A stretch of DNA of 64,000 bases, from assembly GCA_014529385.2 (NCBI GenBank), contig CM043962.1, forward strand, positions 48,244,598 to 48,308,597, read 5' to 3'. Below, piece by piece: positions 23,709-34,102 of this stretch. The notes under the pieces were generated by a model. The model was given only the letters and a program-made list of their open reading frames with translations. It did not search any database and was not told where the DNA came from. This DNA comes from Adiantum capillus-veneris (taxonomy: Eukaryota > Streptophyta > Polypodiopsida > Polypodiales > Pteridaceae). The translations under genes and the position numbers were made by a program. Numbering within the stretch: position 1 is the stretch's first letter; every line of letters starts with the position of its first letter.

Positions 23709-25220
23709 TTAAGCTTGAGCTTGAGTCATCATGTTTAAAGGAATGGAGGGTTCTACCTCGGATCCGCTTGAAGAAGGCATCATGCCTACAACATTAATTG
23801 TTGCTTTCCCTTTGTAGTCTAGATTTTTAGCATAGTGTTGGCTTAGATGGTCTATCCCACAACGTTCACAAAATACAAATAATTCGATTTGTGGATCTTT
23901 GTTTGGACAATTTGGTGCCCAATGATCATCTCCACACTCATAGCATGGACCTTCTTGTTTTACAACTGGTGATCCAGCTAATGGTTGTTCTTGCCTTGTG
24001 AGGATGTTCTTTGAACCATACTCCTGTGAATGATTGGCTATGAACATGTGTGTATTTGCATCCATGGAGTATTGGTTTCTCATGGATTGTGGCACATACG
24101 TTGGTTGAGTGTAGTTGACTACCACTCTACCATCATTCAAAAGAAGTGGTTGTTGCCCTACCACACGTTGTGGCTTTGGCTGAGTGTTACACCATGGAGT
24201 GGGATGATCCCCTCCACAAGTATGACATCTCCTCAATTGAGGCTGTTGTACATCTAAGTTTTGTTTGTAGCCTTGGTTTATTCTTATAATTACCCCCTTG
24301 ACCACTTGATCAATGATTGGTTCCCAAGGAGTTTGAACATCTCTCTTTTTTGTTGACTCGCTCTTTGGAGATGAGGCACTACTAGTCGTGTTATCTGTAT
24401 CTTCAGTCACCTCTCCGTAGGCCTTGCAATTGTCAACTAGATATAGAGCTTCTCTAGCGACTTGCTCAAATGTCGTGCATCCCTTCAAATGTAGGTCCTT
24501 TTTGAAAGTTGCATTCCTCAAGCCCTCTATAAAGAGAACTGATAGCCTCTCATCTTGTGGTAGCTCTCCTATAGGACACATCTCTATGTATTGTTTGAAG
24601 CGAAGCAAAGCTTCCTTCACTCTTCCGTTCACTTTTTGTTTGAAAGCATAGATTTGAGACACTGTGTTGTGTTTGATCCCCCTTTTCGAGAACTCCTCTA
24701 AAAAATCTTGTAAGAGTTGTGCTATGTTTGGAAAATCATCTCTATTTAGTGGTTGGAACCAAGTCAAGGCTGTTCCTTCCAATCTTAACCCAAATCCCTC
24801 ATAATGAGTATGGAAATTCACAATTTGTTTAGCTCTCAACACTTGTTTGAAGAGTGAGACATGAGCATATGGATCCCCTGACCCATCATATTTTGTCTTG
24901 ACACATTGATCCACTTGATATGGTCTTAATCGTTGGGGTTTAGTCACTAATCTAACCAATTTGTGGTCTCTTGGAAAGATGTTTCTCACTCTCTCCTCTC
25001 GTCTTGGAGATAATCCCGATGGAATCCTCTCTGACGTGTACTCTGGCATCTTTTTTGACTGAGAGTAGTAAGTAGAGATCGGAGTACCATTGTACGTGTA
25101 TTTTTCTAAGTCAATTGGATCTACAAGTTTGTATTCTCTTCCATACTTATCTACCATTAAAACTTGCACTCCATTGGCATCTGTATACGTGAATGCATAA
25201 AGGTTCTTATGGGTGGTCAA
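23709..25220 (-). CDS. gag: Element C: gypsy-type gag with CCHC-like knuckles
   Basis: 503 codons. The retrotransposon gag core is clear in the first half: DGSGDPYAHVSLFKQVL, EGTALTWFQPLNRDD, LEEFSKRGIKHNT and LFIEGLRN. Toward the C-terminus come CHTCGGDHPTPWC, CYECGDDHWAPNC and CERCGIDHLSQHY. The first two have knuckle spacing; the third has lost its last cysteine. Gag forms the particle and binds element RNA. The ATG at 25220 lies downstream of a short leader ORF and a long tandem-repeat leader, the arrangement known from Tat/Ogre-type gypsy elements. Confidence 0.88.
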   Translation of the reverse strand: MTTHKNLYAFTYTDANGVQVLMVDKYGREYKLVDPIDLEKYTYNGTPISTYYSQSKKMPEYTSERIPSGLSPRREERVRNIFPRDHKLVRLVTKPQRLRPYQVDQCVKTKYDGSGDPYAHVSLFKQVLRAKQIVNFHTHYEGFGLRLEGTALTWFQPLNRDDFPNIAQLLQDFLEEFSKRGIKHNTVSQIYAFKQKVNGRVKEALLRFKQYIEMCPIGELPQDERLSVLFIEGLRNATFKKDLHLKGCTTFEQVAREALYLVDNCKAYGEVTEDTDNTTSSASSPKSESTKKRDVQTPWEPIIDQVVKGVIIRINQGYKQNLDVQQPQLRRCHTCGGDHPTPWCNTQPKPQRVVGQQPLLLNDGRVVVNYTQPTYVPQSMRNQYSMDANTHMFIANHSQEYGSKNILTRQEQPLAGSPVVKQEGPCYECGDDHWAPNCPNKDPQIELFVFCERCGIDHLSQHYAKNLDYKGKATINVVGMMPSSSGSEVEPSIPLNMMTQAQA

Positions 25221-25237
25221 CTCCCTAGCATTGGGTT

Positions 25238-25471
25238 CTACACACTGTAAAATATGTATGGATCTCCATTTGTGAATGTATATAAGCCCTCATGAGCATA
25301 ATCCATAAGCACTCTTATGGATTCATTGGCTTTGATGAATCTCACGTTCGGTTTGTTGATCAGAGGATGCCTCTCCTCTATGTATGCTCCCAATTCCCCA
25401 GTTTTCGGCATTGCAACGTTTTTCATGTCTCTGAGTGGAGTAGAGAACCTTGGTGGTGGATGATTTGTCAT
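25238..25471 (-). CDS. Element C: short ORF just upstream of gag (77 codons)
   Basis: Reads TPLRDMKNVAMPKTGELGAY and ANESIRVLMDYAHEGLYTF. It ends 17 bases before the gag start. It may be a leader ORF or the original N-terminus of gag cut off by a stop. No family recognised. Confidence 0.4.
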   Translation of the reverse strand: MTNHPPPRFSTPLRDMKNVAMPKTGELGAYIEERHPLINKPNVRFIKANESIRVLMDYAHEGLYTFTNGDPYIFYSV

Positions 25472-25879
25472 GGTTAAGGCCCTCTCAAAAGTCTCAAGAT
25501 AGTCTTTGACAATCCCACTTTGGCTAAGTGCAACTTATCCTTTGCTACCCCTGATAAGGTATCTCAAAAGCCAGGAATTTGTGACTTTTTTGGTTTCTGG
25601 AAACTGGTCTTGGGGTACCCTAAAAGTTCAGATTTAGGAAACCTAGAAAAATGCAGCTATTGCCTGCAAGCTTTCTTCCTGGCTATACCTGACTCAATTT
25701 GGAGTTGTCTATCAAAAGTTAGAGCACTTTTACTGGACTGCACTTGAAACAATACTCAAAACAGTCTCAGAACCAGAACATAGGAACTTTGGCTTGTATC
25801 TTGGCCTCCCGAAGGTATTTTTAGGTCAAACTTGAGAGTTGGAGTGTACTCAAGTATGTCTACAAGATCATCAACTCAG

Positions 25880-27890
25880 ATACCCCCACTATGTTGAGAG
25901 GTACATGGATCGCTATCCTTGTTCCCTGTCAATTTTTTTTTTCCAAATTTTTCCAAATTTTGCCTGTGTGTAGACAAGGTCATGTGCATGCTATATACCA
26001 ATTTTCATCAAATTTTGAGGTGGAGATACATGGATCGCGATCCATGTTCAACCACATATAGACTTGATCTCTTAGGGGTTTGTTCCTGACTATGTCCACA
26101 AGCTAAATCTCAAATATTTTTGGATTTGGACTTGGTTTGACAGGTCAAATAGCCAATACTAGGTCTGCACATCGGGTTTCTGTCTGTCACCTATTTTTCT
26201 ACCTTTTGACCCAAATTTGCTCAAGTTTTTTCCAAATTAGACTTGGGGATATGTCTCCTTGTGTATGCACTACTGATCTGGAAACTTTCAGGTTAAGCTG
26301 TCACTATGGGTACATGGATCGCGATCCATGGTTGGAGCCCAAATTGATTTCTCTTGGTACCATCAGATTCAACATGATTAGGAGATCCTATAGTATCAAA
26401 TTTTTTGAAAATGGACCTGTGGATTGAAAGTTAGGCCATTTCTGGCACTTGCACAGAGTACTTTGCAATTCTGGGCTTTTTGGACAGGTTTTTGATATCC
26501 AATTTCACTTTTGAAAAGACCACTAGATTCCTTGTGATGTCCTCTAGCTATGGTGCAAGTTTGGTATCAGACTGTGACAAAGGAACATGGATCACAATCC
26601 ATGTACCTATGTGTCAGATTGCACTAAAACATGGCACACAGCTTGTCCTTGGTCTCTTGATTCTTGCTATATGGTTTTTGTGTGATTTGGACTTGTTTAA
26701 GTCAGGCAAAAGTCAATTCACAGGTCTGTTTTAGGGTTTTCACCTTGAACAATTTATGGAACTTTTGATGAGTGTTTTGGGCTTTTTTGACCAAATTTCT
26801 TTGGGGACTTTTTTTCACAATGGTCTCTACTACATGCTGGAAAGGTTTCTGTCCAAAAATTTCTCAAGGGTACATGGATCCCGATCCATGTTCCACCCCT
26901 TTTGGATTTGAATTTTTGGTGTGCTGATAGCTTATGATGTTTATAACTTGCTCCATAAATCTTTTTGAATTTGGAACAGTTTTACCCAACCAAAACTGAC
27001 TTCTACAATCTATTGTGCCAGTTTTAACAATGTTCTATTTTTGGCTCTTTTGACCACTTTTTACAACTTTTTTGCATATGGTTCTTTTGGGGAAGTTGTT
27101 CCAAATGGTACCAGCTACCTACTGCTCAAATCTCAGCCAAACAATTTTCATGAGGTACATGGATCGCGATCCATGTTTGGAAGCCAAATTGACATTTCTT
27201 GGTACCATCAGAATTAGCATGTTTTCTAGATGCTACAGTATCAATTTTTTTGGATTTGGATCAGTTTTTGTCATTCCAAAGTACGTTTTTCTGTCTGTCC
27301 TGTGATTTTTGACTAGTTTATGTATTTGGCTATTTTGACCAACTTTTTTCAATTTTTTGAAATGGCCCCTTTTGGCAAAGTTCTTCCAAATGATATCAGG
27401 GATGTATTTGTCAAATATCAACCCCAAATGTCAATAAGGTACATGGATCGCGATCCATGTTTGACAACATTTTTTTATGAATTTTGTTTTGTTGGTTCTT
27501 TATGCCCTGTAGAAGCCAAATCTCACCCCTTTTTGAATTTGGATACCAAAATCTCAAGATTTGCTCAATTTTGTGTCTGCAATGCCTGTTTTACTATTTT
27601 TGCCATAACAGCCAATTCTAAAGTGATTTTTGAGTTTTTCTTTCAAGCAAACTTGATAAAAGTAGTTTTCCACTGATGCTCACTATAACTTGTCACTTTT
27701 CACCAAAAATGGTTTTTTGGGGTACATGGATCGCGATCCATGTTCCTCCACAAATTCTTGCCAAACTTTCCAGATTGATTCTAGAGAGTATGTTGATGCC
27801 CTTGATCCACAAATCTTTGAATTTGGATCACTTTTGAGGTCTCTACCATCAAATTTTCAGAATTTCAGAGTTATGGTCATTTTGGCCTTA
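25880..27890 (-). repeat. Element C leader array: about 284-bp units with a 20-bp palindrome
   Basis: Seven to eight diverged units in the leader upstream of gag. Each carries ACATGGATCGCGATCCATGT or a close variant, at 25903, 26028, 26312, 26585, 26872, 27157, 27441 and 27724. Spacings are 125, 284, 273, 287, 285, 284 and 283. Four copies (26028, 27157, 27441, 27724) are perfect 20-bp palindromes and the 26312 copy differs only in its last base. The sequence between them has diverged much more (for example TTTGGATTTGGATC-like and CTTGGTACCATCAGA blocks). No LTR or primer site is present above 27890, where a B-family LTR fragment begins. Confidence 0.9.
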
Positions 27891-28234
27891 GCAGATGCCC
27901 AATCCGGTACGGATCTGCTATCAACTCAAACTTCAAACCAACACAACTTCCTATCTATAGCTCCAATTCACGAGCAGTAAAGACAGGCCTGTAGAGCACT
28001 TAAAGTACTACAATTCTAATCAATAAAATCCCAACTATGACCACTTTAATAATACTCTCTGTTAGCATTAACAAGAAATATTTTGGCCCTTTAGAGCCGC
28101 ATCTGGCATACTTTTATCTTAAAAATGTCTTGTTAGCAAGCCCTTATTACTCCTGAATAATCATGTAGGTTTCAAATAAACCTGATTGGCATCCCTTTGC
28201 TCATTTTCTTTCATTGAAGCGGAGCTGCACGACA
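27891..28234 (-). mobile_element. Element B 3' LTR, upstream part
   Basis: Lies just after the B integrase tail and polypurine tract. The LTR end is at 28234 (minus-strand TGTCGTGCAGCTCCGCTTC). It matches the outer 340 bases of the A LTRs (35600-35941 and 31233-31572). Similarity stops at about 27890 where the C leader array begins, so the LTR is truncated or split; a possible other end is 14710-15445. Confidence 0.8.
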
Positions 28235-28250
28235 TCCACCCCCTCTGAAC
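28235..28250 (-). promoter_or_regulatory. Element B polypurine tract
   Basis: On the minus strand GAGGGGGTGGA directly before the LTR start TGTCGTG. Element A has the same motif (GAGGGGTGGA, 31573-31583). Confidence 0.8.
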
Positions 28251-28281
28251 CTACACAGCCTCCGATCTGGGCCAAGTACAC

Positions 28282-29720
28282 TTAATCAGTTTCAATAAAA
28301 AAAAAATCAGACATATCATCTAATGCATATATAACATTATCTTTTGGTGGTTGATCTGAATTGAAATCTTCAAGAACAATCTTGCCTTCTCGCTTCTTGA
28401 ATAGCTTGATCCATTTTCCTGCAATAGGCACCTTGAGCACAGTGCCATCAAGTTCCCATAGTTGATATATTGCATTATCAAAAATATGAAGCACCACATA
28501 TGGTCCAAACCACCATTTGACCATTTTTTGCATAGCAGTATATCGATTTTCCAAGCTACTGTCATAAAAAAGTACCTAGTCTCGCCGTCTTTGATAGCAT
28601 GAGGTCGTAGTCTGTGCTTTCCATCAAATGTTGCTTTATTCTTCAAGCTTGCCTCCTTAAGCTTCTCTTTAGCCTATTCAATATCTTCGTGACGCCTCTC
28701 AATCTGGAGAATACGTAGAGCAAGCAAAGCTTCTGTAGACATACCCTCTTCCCATGGCATTATGGTCCAAGTCATAACCGCTTCCTCTGTAGGCAAAATG
28801 GGTTTTTGCTCGTACATCAACTCAAATGACATAAAACCTGTAACAGAACTGTGTGTAGTGTGATCAGCCCATAAAGCAAATGACAGGAGTTTATGCCAAT
28901 CACCAATATGCCCTTGACACGCCTTTGCTAAAGCTTTAACAGTAGGTGGATGTCCTCTTTCACTTTCCCATTACCTTCTGGATTGTATGTTGTAGTGAGA
29001 GCAAGTTTACTGCCCATACGAGCAAAAAACTCTTGAGCTTCATCTACAACCAGCTCTCCTCTATCAGCAGTATTCTGCCAACACATCCATACCTATAAAT
29101 AACATCCCGAAGCAAGAACTTGCATACTGAACTGGTAGCTTTTGTATGCAAAGCTCTGTCTTCAACTTGGTTAGTAAGATCTTCTCTGGCAAGAACAATA
29201 TACCTCATATGCCTCACTTCTACTAGCATTGTAATAAGGTCCACCACCCACTTGTAGTGCATAGCCAATGGATAGGTGGGATGCAATCCATCTCTATGTC
29301 ACACATTAGAATATTGTTGGAATATTAAGCATGTTTCCACAAATTGGACCACATCTTTATACATACCTTTCTACCAATACCGGTCTTTAATATTTACAAA
29401 ATTTGCCCAGACTCCTCTATGTCTAGCCCATAAACTTTCATGAAATTCTTTGATAACTTTCTATTGAGTTGTTTTATCAAAAACAAACTGTTGCGGTACC
29501 CCTCCTGGGCGCGTTGGTTGCTTCCATAAATGTCCATCCTTCAGGAGATAGCCATAGGCATTTTTCCTGATCCTCTTGTAATCTCGGTCACTCCATCCTT
29601 CTTGTCTAGTGAGAGTGCTAACATGGCGGCCAATCACAAGCCACTCTCCATCATAGAACTTTTCAGAAAATACTTCAAAAACATGAGCAATATTACCACA
29701 ATTTTCATGTAGATAAGAAG
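28282..29720 (-). pseudogene. int: Element B integrase
   Basis: From 29720: SSYLHENCGNIAHVFEVFSEKFYDGEW, an HHCC region (HESLWARHRGVW ... ETCLIFQ, with cysteines partly lost), then the core: D in KWVVDLITM, the middle D in a broken frame near 29065 (DRGELVV), and E in GNGKVERGH. The C-terminus reads WWFGPYVVLHIF and YQLWELDGTVLKVPIAGK and stops at 28282. Several frameshifts and stops break it. The frame at its upstream end joins exactly to the RNase H side of pol at 35946 once element A and one copy of ACGT are removed. Confidence 0.87.
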
Positions 29721-29724
29721 ACGT

Positions 29725-31572
29725 TGTCGTGGGATTTGTGTTTGAAAGGTGAGCCCGGAAGGCACGGGGCCTCTAGCTGTGAGAGGTGCGAGGAAGAGAG
29801 TTGCATCAGACACAATTAATGTAGACAAAGTGTGAAATAGACAGCTTGGACCACCGAAACTTGAACACCCAAAAACGGACAATAAACATTGCTTAAATAA
29901 AATGTTAATTGTGGAGTTTTAGGCTCCTTACATCGGTTTTATCTGCCTTAACTGGCCGACCAAGGTTTTCTTCATCATTTTTCTCTCCTTTGTTCTTCTT
30001 CTGCTGCTTCAAGGTCAAGAAAGAGAAATTGATCTTGTCTTTGGCTATGGCTATGGCTATGGGAGCTTAGCTTCGGCTTCAAATGGGCTTAGTAGGGTTT
30101 GATTAGGAATTTGGTTTATGAGGGCTTATAATGGAATTCGAATGGCTTATGAGGATTTGATTACAATTGATTTAGCAAGGTTTGGAGTAGAGCGGCTTAG
30201 GAGTTTATATTAGAGATGGCTAAGGAGTTTAGATTAGGATTAGGAAGCTCGCTTAAGAGTAGGATTTGGTGGATTATGATGGGTGAAAGAAGGTTATGGC
30301 TTAGCCCGGGAGAGAAGATAAGAGAAAACAAATGTAGCCTCCTTATCCTTTTTATATAAGAGTCGACCACCGGAGCTCATTTTGTTTGCATGAGTAAGCA
30401 AGCCCTTACTATTTTTGGCCAACCCATTAGCAATATCGCTAATGGGCACGGCCTCGATGACATGGCAAGGCAAACTTTGTCTAGCATGAAATCAGTTGGG
30501 AGTGGCTCCAAACAGGAGCACCATGGGAAGCTGGCCCTTTTTCGTTTCTTCGGCAACCTCATTTAGTGCCCAGCTTGGACAATGCGAGCCCTTTCTCCTC
30601 CATCTCCAACCTTGCTCGCTACCGCCCGCCATTGCCTTCCTTTGTTTCCTTTTTTTCCCCACGCTTAATATTTAGGGTGGCCCTTTGTTTCCATAGTGGG
30701 CGGCCGGACTTCCTTGGGTGGCCATGCCCTTTGTAATTTATGGGCGGTCGACACATTGGGCACTACATGCTACTGGGCGATCAACCCCTTTTAGGCATTG
30801 CCGTGTAAATAGTTCAAAGCTCATCCAGATCTTGATATGTTGTCGGAAAAGCATCACATTTGGTGTTTACATCATCCAAGGCATAGCTATGTAGATCTGA
30901 TGGCTTATATATTGTTAGTATAAATCAATTTGAACTGCCATTAACTGGCCATGGTATAAAATTCAACTGAAGCACTAGCTACCAATACACTATAAGAGAT
31001 GAGTTTCTGAATATGATACCATTTCCTAGAACCTGGCTGAGGCTCAAAAATTACCAGATGAACAACTGACCGAGGCGTCCAAAGTGGTACGGAACTCGCC
31101 CCCGGTGAAACTTAAACTGTCCATATCTTGACAAGCGGAACTCCGATTAACGAATTGAAAAGACCGACACGCTCCTCAAAGTGAGCACTTCAGGCCCATG
31201 CACTCATATCATCTTTGAAACTTTATCAACAGCTCCTCAATCCGGTATAGATCTGCTACTGATTCAACTTCAAACTTACATAGCTTCCTATCTATAACTC
31301 CAATTGATGAGCCGTAAAGACAAGCCTGTAGAGCACTTCAAGTACTACAACTCTGATGAATATAATCCTAGCTATGACCACTTCAAGCATACTCACTGTT
31401 AGCATTAACAAGACAAATTTTGGCCCTTTAGAGCCGCATTCGGCATACTTTTGGCTTAAAATTGGCTTGTTAGCAAGCCCTTATTACTGCTGAATAATCA
31501 TGTAGGATTCAAATAAACCAAATTGGCATCCCTTTGCTCATTTTCTTGTAATGGAAGCGGAGCTGCATGACA
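29725..31572 (-). repeat. Element A 3' LTR
   Basis: TGTCGTGGGATTTG ... GCTGCATGACA in plus orientation, with TGTC/GACA at the ends. Very similar over its length to 34103-35941. A TATA-like TTATATAA (minus strand, near 30350) sits about two thirds into the LTR. Confidence 0.93.
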
Positions 31573-31599
31573 TCCACCCCTCTGAACCTGCATTGCCTC

Positions 31600-31695
31600 T
31601 GGTCTGTGCCAACCGGTTTTCAAGCTGCATCTGCTATAAACACCTTAAGCTACTTGTCATCAAGCTCACGTAATTGGTAAGGACATGTAAAAAAA
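31600..31695 (-). pseudogene. Element A: integrase C-terminus remnant
   Basis: The minus-strand frame YQLRELDDK-stop-LKVFIADAA aligns with YQLWELDGTVLKVPIAGK at the integrase end of B. It lies just before the polypurine tract. This shows that A descends from a B-like element by internal replacement. Confidence 0.65.
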
Positions 31696-32038
31696 AATAA
31701 GGCTTAAATCATATCATCAATATTCTAGCTCAATTATCTGGTAGCTGTCCCATCACAAATCTTTGAACCGTAGTGGTCGTATCTCCAAAGCATTCAATTA
31801 TGAAAAATCTGTTAATGAACCCCGCCAGACTCAAGTGCTCCAGTTACTTATGCACACGACTTGATCATTAGGCTCGCTTTAGGGAACCTTGTCAAGCTCA
31901 AGTATGCCTTTTTCTGTCTACACACAGAATGACCGTCAAGTTCTTTACTTCAAGTTTTGATAGCAGAACCAACTCAAAAGATATGAAGATACTTTGTTAA
32001 TTGTCCAAAGATGACAACTGGAAGCTAGCCATGTAAGC

Positions 32039-34027
32039 TTATTGATCATATAACAAAAAAAAATCTTCTAACTTAGCATAAATCCAAAAATAAAACTTAG
32101 TGCCAAGTAACCTTGAATCTGCAAGTTGCCCTTCAATAGCCCTAGGATCAAATGGGATAATAAGGAATTGCCCCAATAGTGGAGCAACATAATATCCACA
32201 TGAGCATACATTTCCTATATCGATCAACTTCAAGCATTTTTGCTCCAAATATGCTATTCTTGGATCTAGCAGAAAGAAACCACAATGTATACCCAAAAAT
32301 ACCCATCCATAATGAACCTGCTTTTGCAGATCTTTCAAATCTCCTGGATCAAATACCATTAAGATCACATAGCATTGATGGGCTCCGCAATATACTAGAG
32401 CTTCACCTGAAGCATAGTGCAACACCCACATCTCATAAACTTTTGGTAACTTAAGGTCGTTACCAGCATGAATTAAAGAATTTTGACTCCCTTTTAATGG
32501 TAGCCAGGACATCATAAGAATTATTAGGAATAGTATCCAAATCCAGCCATATTTGGCACATTGTCCAAAGAAATGAAAAACCTTGTGCACTTTATGCAGT
32601 ATCAAGGATGATTTAGCATCATCACCCCCTCTAGCTTCATAACCATGACGAAAAACCTTAGGAATTTCTGGACCCGTATCATCAGAGAGATTTTTACTTG
32701 GTTTTTGAGTTTGATAATGTAAAATAGCTTTATCCTATAGATCTTCATCCATAGCATCCTTGGGAAAATCACCCTTGGAAGTCTCAACATTCATCAAAAC
32801 TATAGGAGTTGGCTCCTTTTGCATCCCGTATATAAGCATAGATGTAAAATCCATGTCAATATCCTGTTTACAATCAGCATGATCTAGGCAATCTTCAAAC
32901 TCATCAATATCGTCCTCTGCTTCCTCATCTGCATCCATGCTACTTAGCAAGCCACTATAACTTTGTAAAGGTTCATCTGGCACCCCCTCTGAAGGGGTAC
33001 ATGCATCACAAAGCTCTCCTATACTGATATAACCTTCTCCTTCAGATTTGGCCAAAAAACCATCAATTATGGAATATTCTTTTGTGATAATAGAATCAGC
33101 AAGGATATAGTTAGGAGCAACCATAGGTTCATTGGCATTATCAGGCTCATTCTGTGTTAGGTCCACAATCTCGGCCACTTCATCAGCTATTGTGTATATA
33201 ATAGCTTTATTTATGCAATCATCTATAGTAAACATGTTGTCCAGCTCAACTATAGTGTTGATAAATCCATTAGAAACCTATAATGGATCATCTTCTTGAT
33301 AGACTTTTTGAGAGCATCCCATGCCAACGTCAGTAGCTTGTAAAATTTTTGTTGTACAGTTCTTCACTAGAACCAATATTCGAGGTAACTTCCATGCGAG
33401 CAATCTTTGAAAAAAATCATATATTTTTGTTTTAGCATTAAATTCATTATTTACCTTTGCTTGGTTGCTCAAAATATGGTCCCCTGAAGTTGAATCTGCT
33501 ACTTCCAAAGTTGTATTCGACTTGGCTTTACTCCTTGCAGAAATATGTTCCCAAAATTGATCGTAATGAAGGAATTGCATCTGATCCCCTTCTTCTTTAT
33601 AGAAAACAATCTGGCTTTGTTCGTTAATTTCCTTCATTGCCAACTCGATAATCTTTGAGCTTTCATGAACAAACCCATCTGCAAAATAGTCCCACTGCGT
33701 GGGATATGTTTTTGCCAGTTCTCGAACCTTATATATAAATTCAGAGGTTACAAATTCTTCAAAAGTCGAAATCATCCGATCTTCTGGAATTCCTCGGCTC
33801 TTCATATCCGCTTTATAGCATGCAAAGAGTCCATCTGGATCATGTCCTTTAAAAATTCCACAATGTTCATGTACGGCATCAAGGGCCATCTCAACTGCAT
33901 CATCAATATGCCTTTTTATCTTCATAGCTTTTACTTCTTGCAAACATCCCTGAACTAAGCCCAACATTTTTGGCAGATTTGAAGCTGCTAGATTTTTATC
34001 AACTCTAATAAAATTGTAATCTTCCAT
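32039..34027 (-). pseudogene. Element A: unknown ORF of about 660 codons, two nonsense codons
   Basis: The three open segments 34027-33278, 33235-32735 and 32605-32039 are all in one frame, broken only by TAG codons near 33278 and 32735. The start ATG at 34027 is about 55 bases after the primer site, the place gag would occupy. The N-terminal third is mixed-charge and mostly helical-looking (MLGLVQGCLQEVKAMKIKRH; EFIYKVRELAKTYP). The middle is very acidic (MDADEEAEDDIDEFEDCLDH). The C-terminal third is hydrophobic and aromatic (YGWVFLGIHCGFFLLDPRI; YYVAPLLGQFLIIPFDP). No gag core, zinc knuckle, protease, RT or integrase motif is seen. It may be a captured host sequence or an element-specific protein; I do not recognise it. 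Confidence 0.7.
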
Positions 34028-34082
34028 AAACTACATCAACTCTTATGGAATCTCCATCTTTTCCTCCCACCGCGGCTCGTTT

Positions 34083-34098
34083 CGCGTCGGGTTCACCA
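34083..34098 (-). promoter_or_regulatory. Element A primer binding site
   Basis: On the minus strand TGGTGAACCCGACGCG starts a few bases after the LTR end. B has TGGTGAACCTGACGTGA at the same place. I could not assign the tRNA with confidence; it is neither the initiator-Met nor the Athila/Tat type. Confidence 0.7.
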
Positions 34099-34102
34099 AG
34101 AA

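Noticed and set aside
25880-27800. Recurrent peptide YMDRDP in several plus-strand ORFs
   Set aside because: It is the translation of the palindrome ACATGGATCGCGATCCATGT; the strand is opposite to gag and the frames do not continue.
25880-27890. CRISPR-like regular spacing
   Set aside because: Period of about 284 bp with diverged units in a plant retroelement leader; no cas genes, wrong repeat and spacer size.
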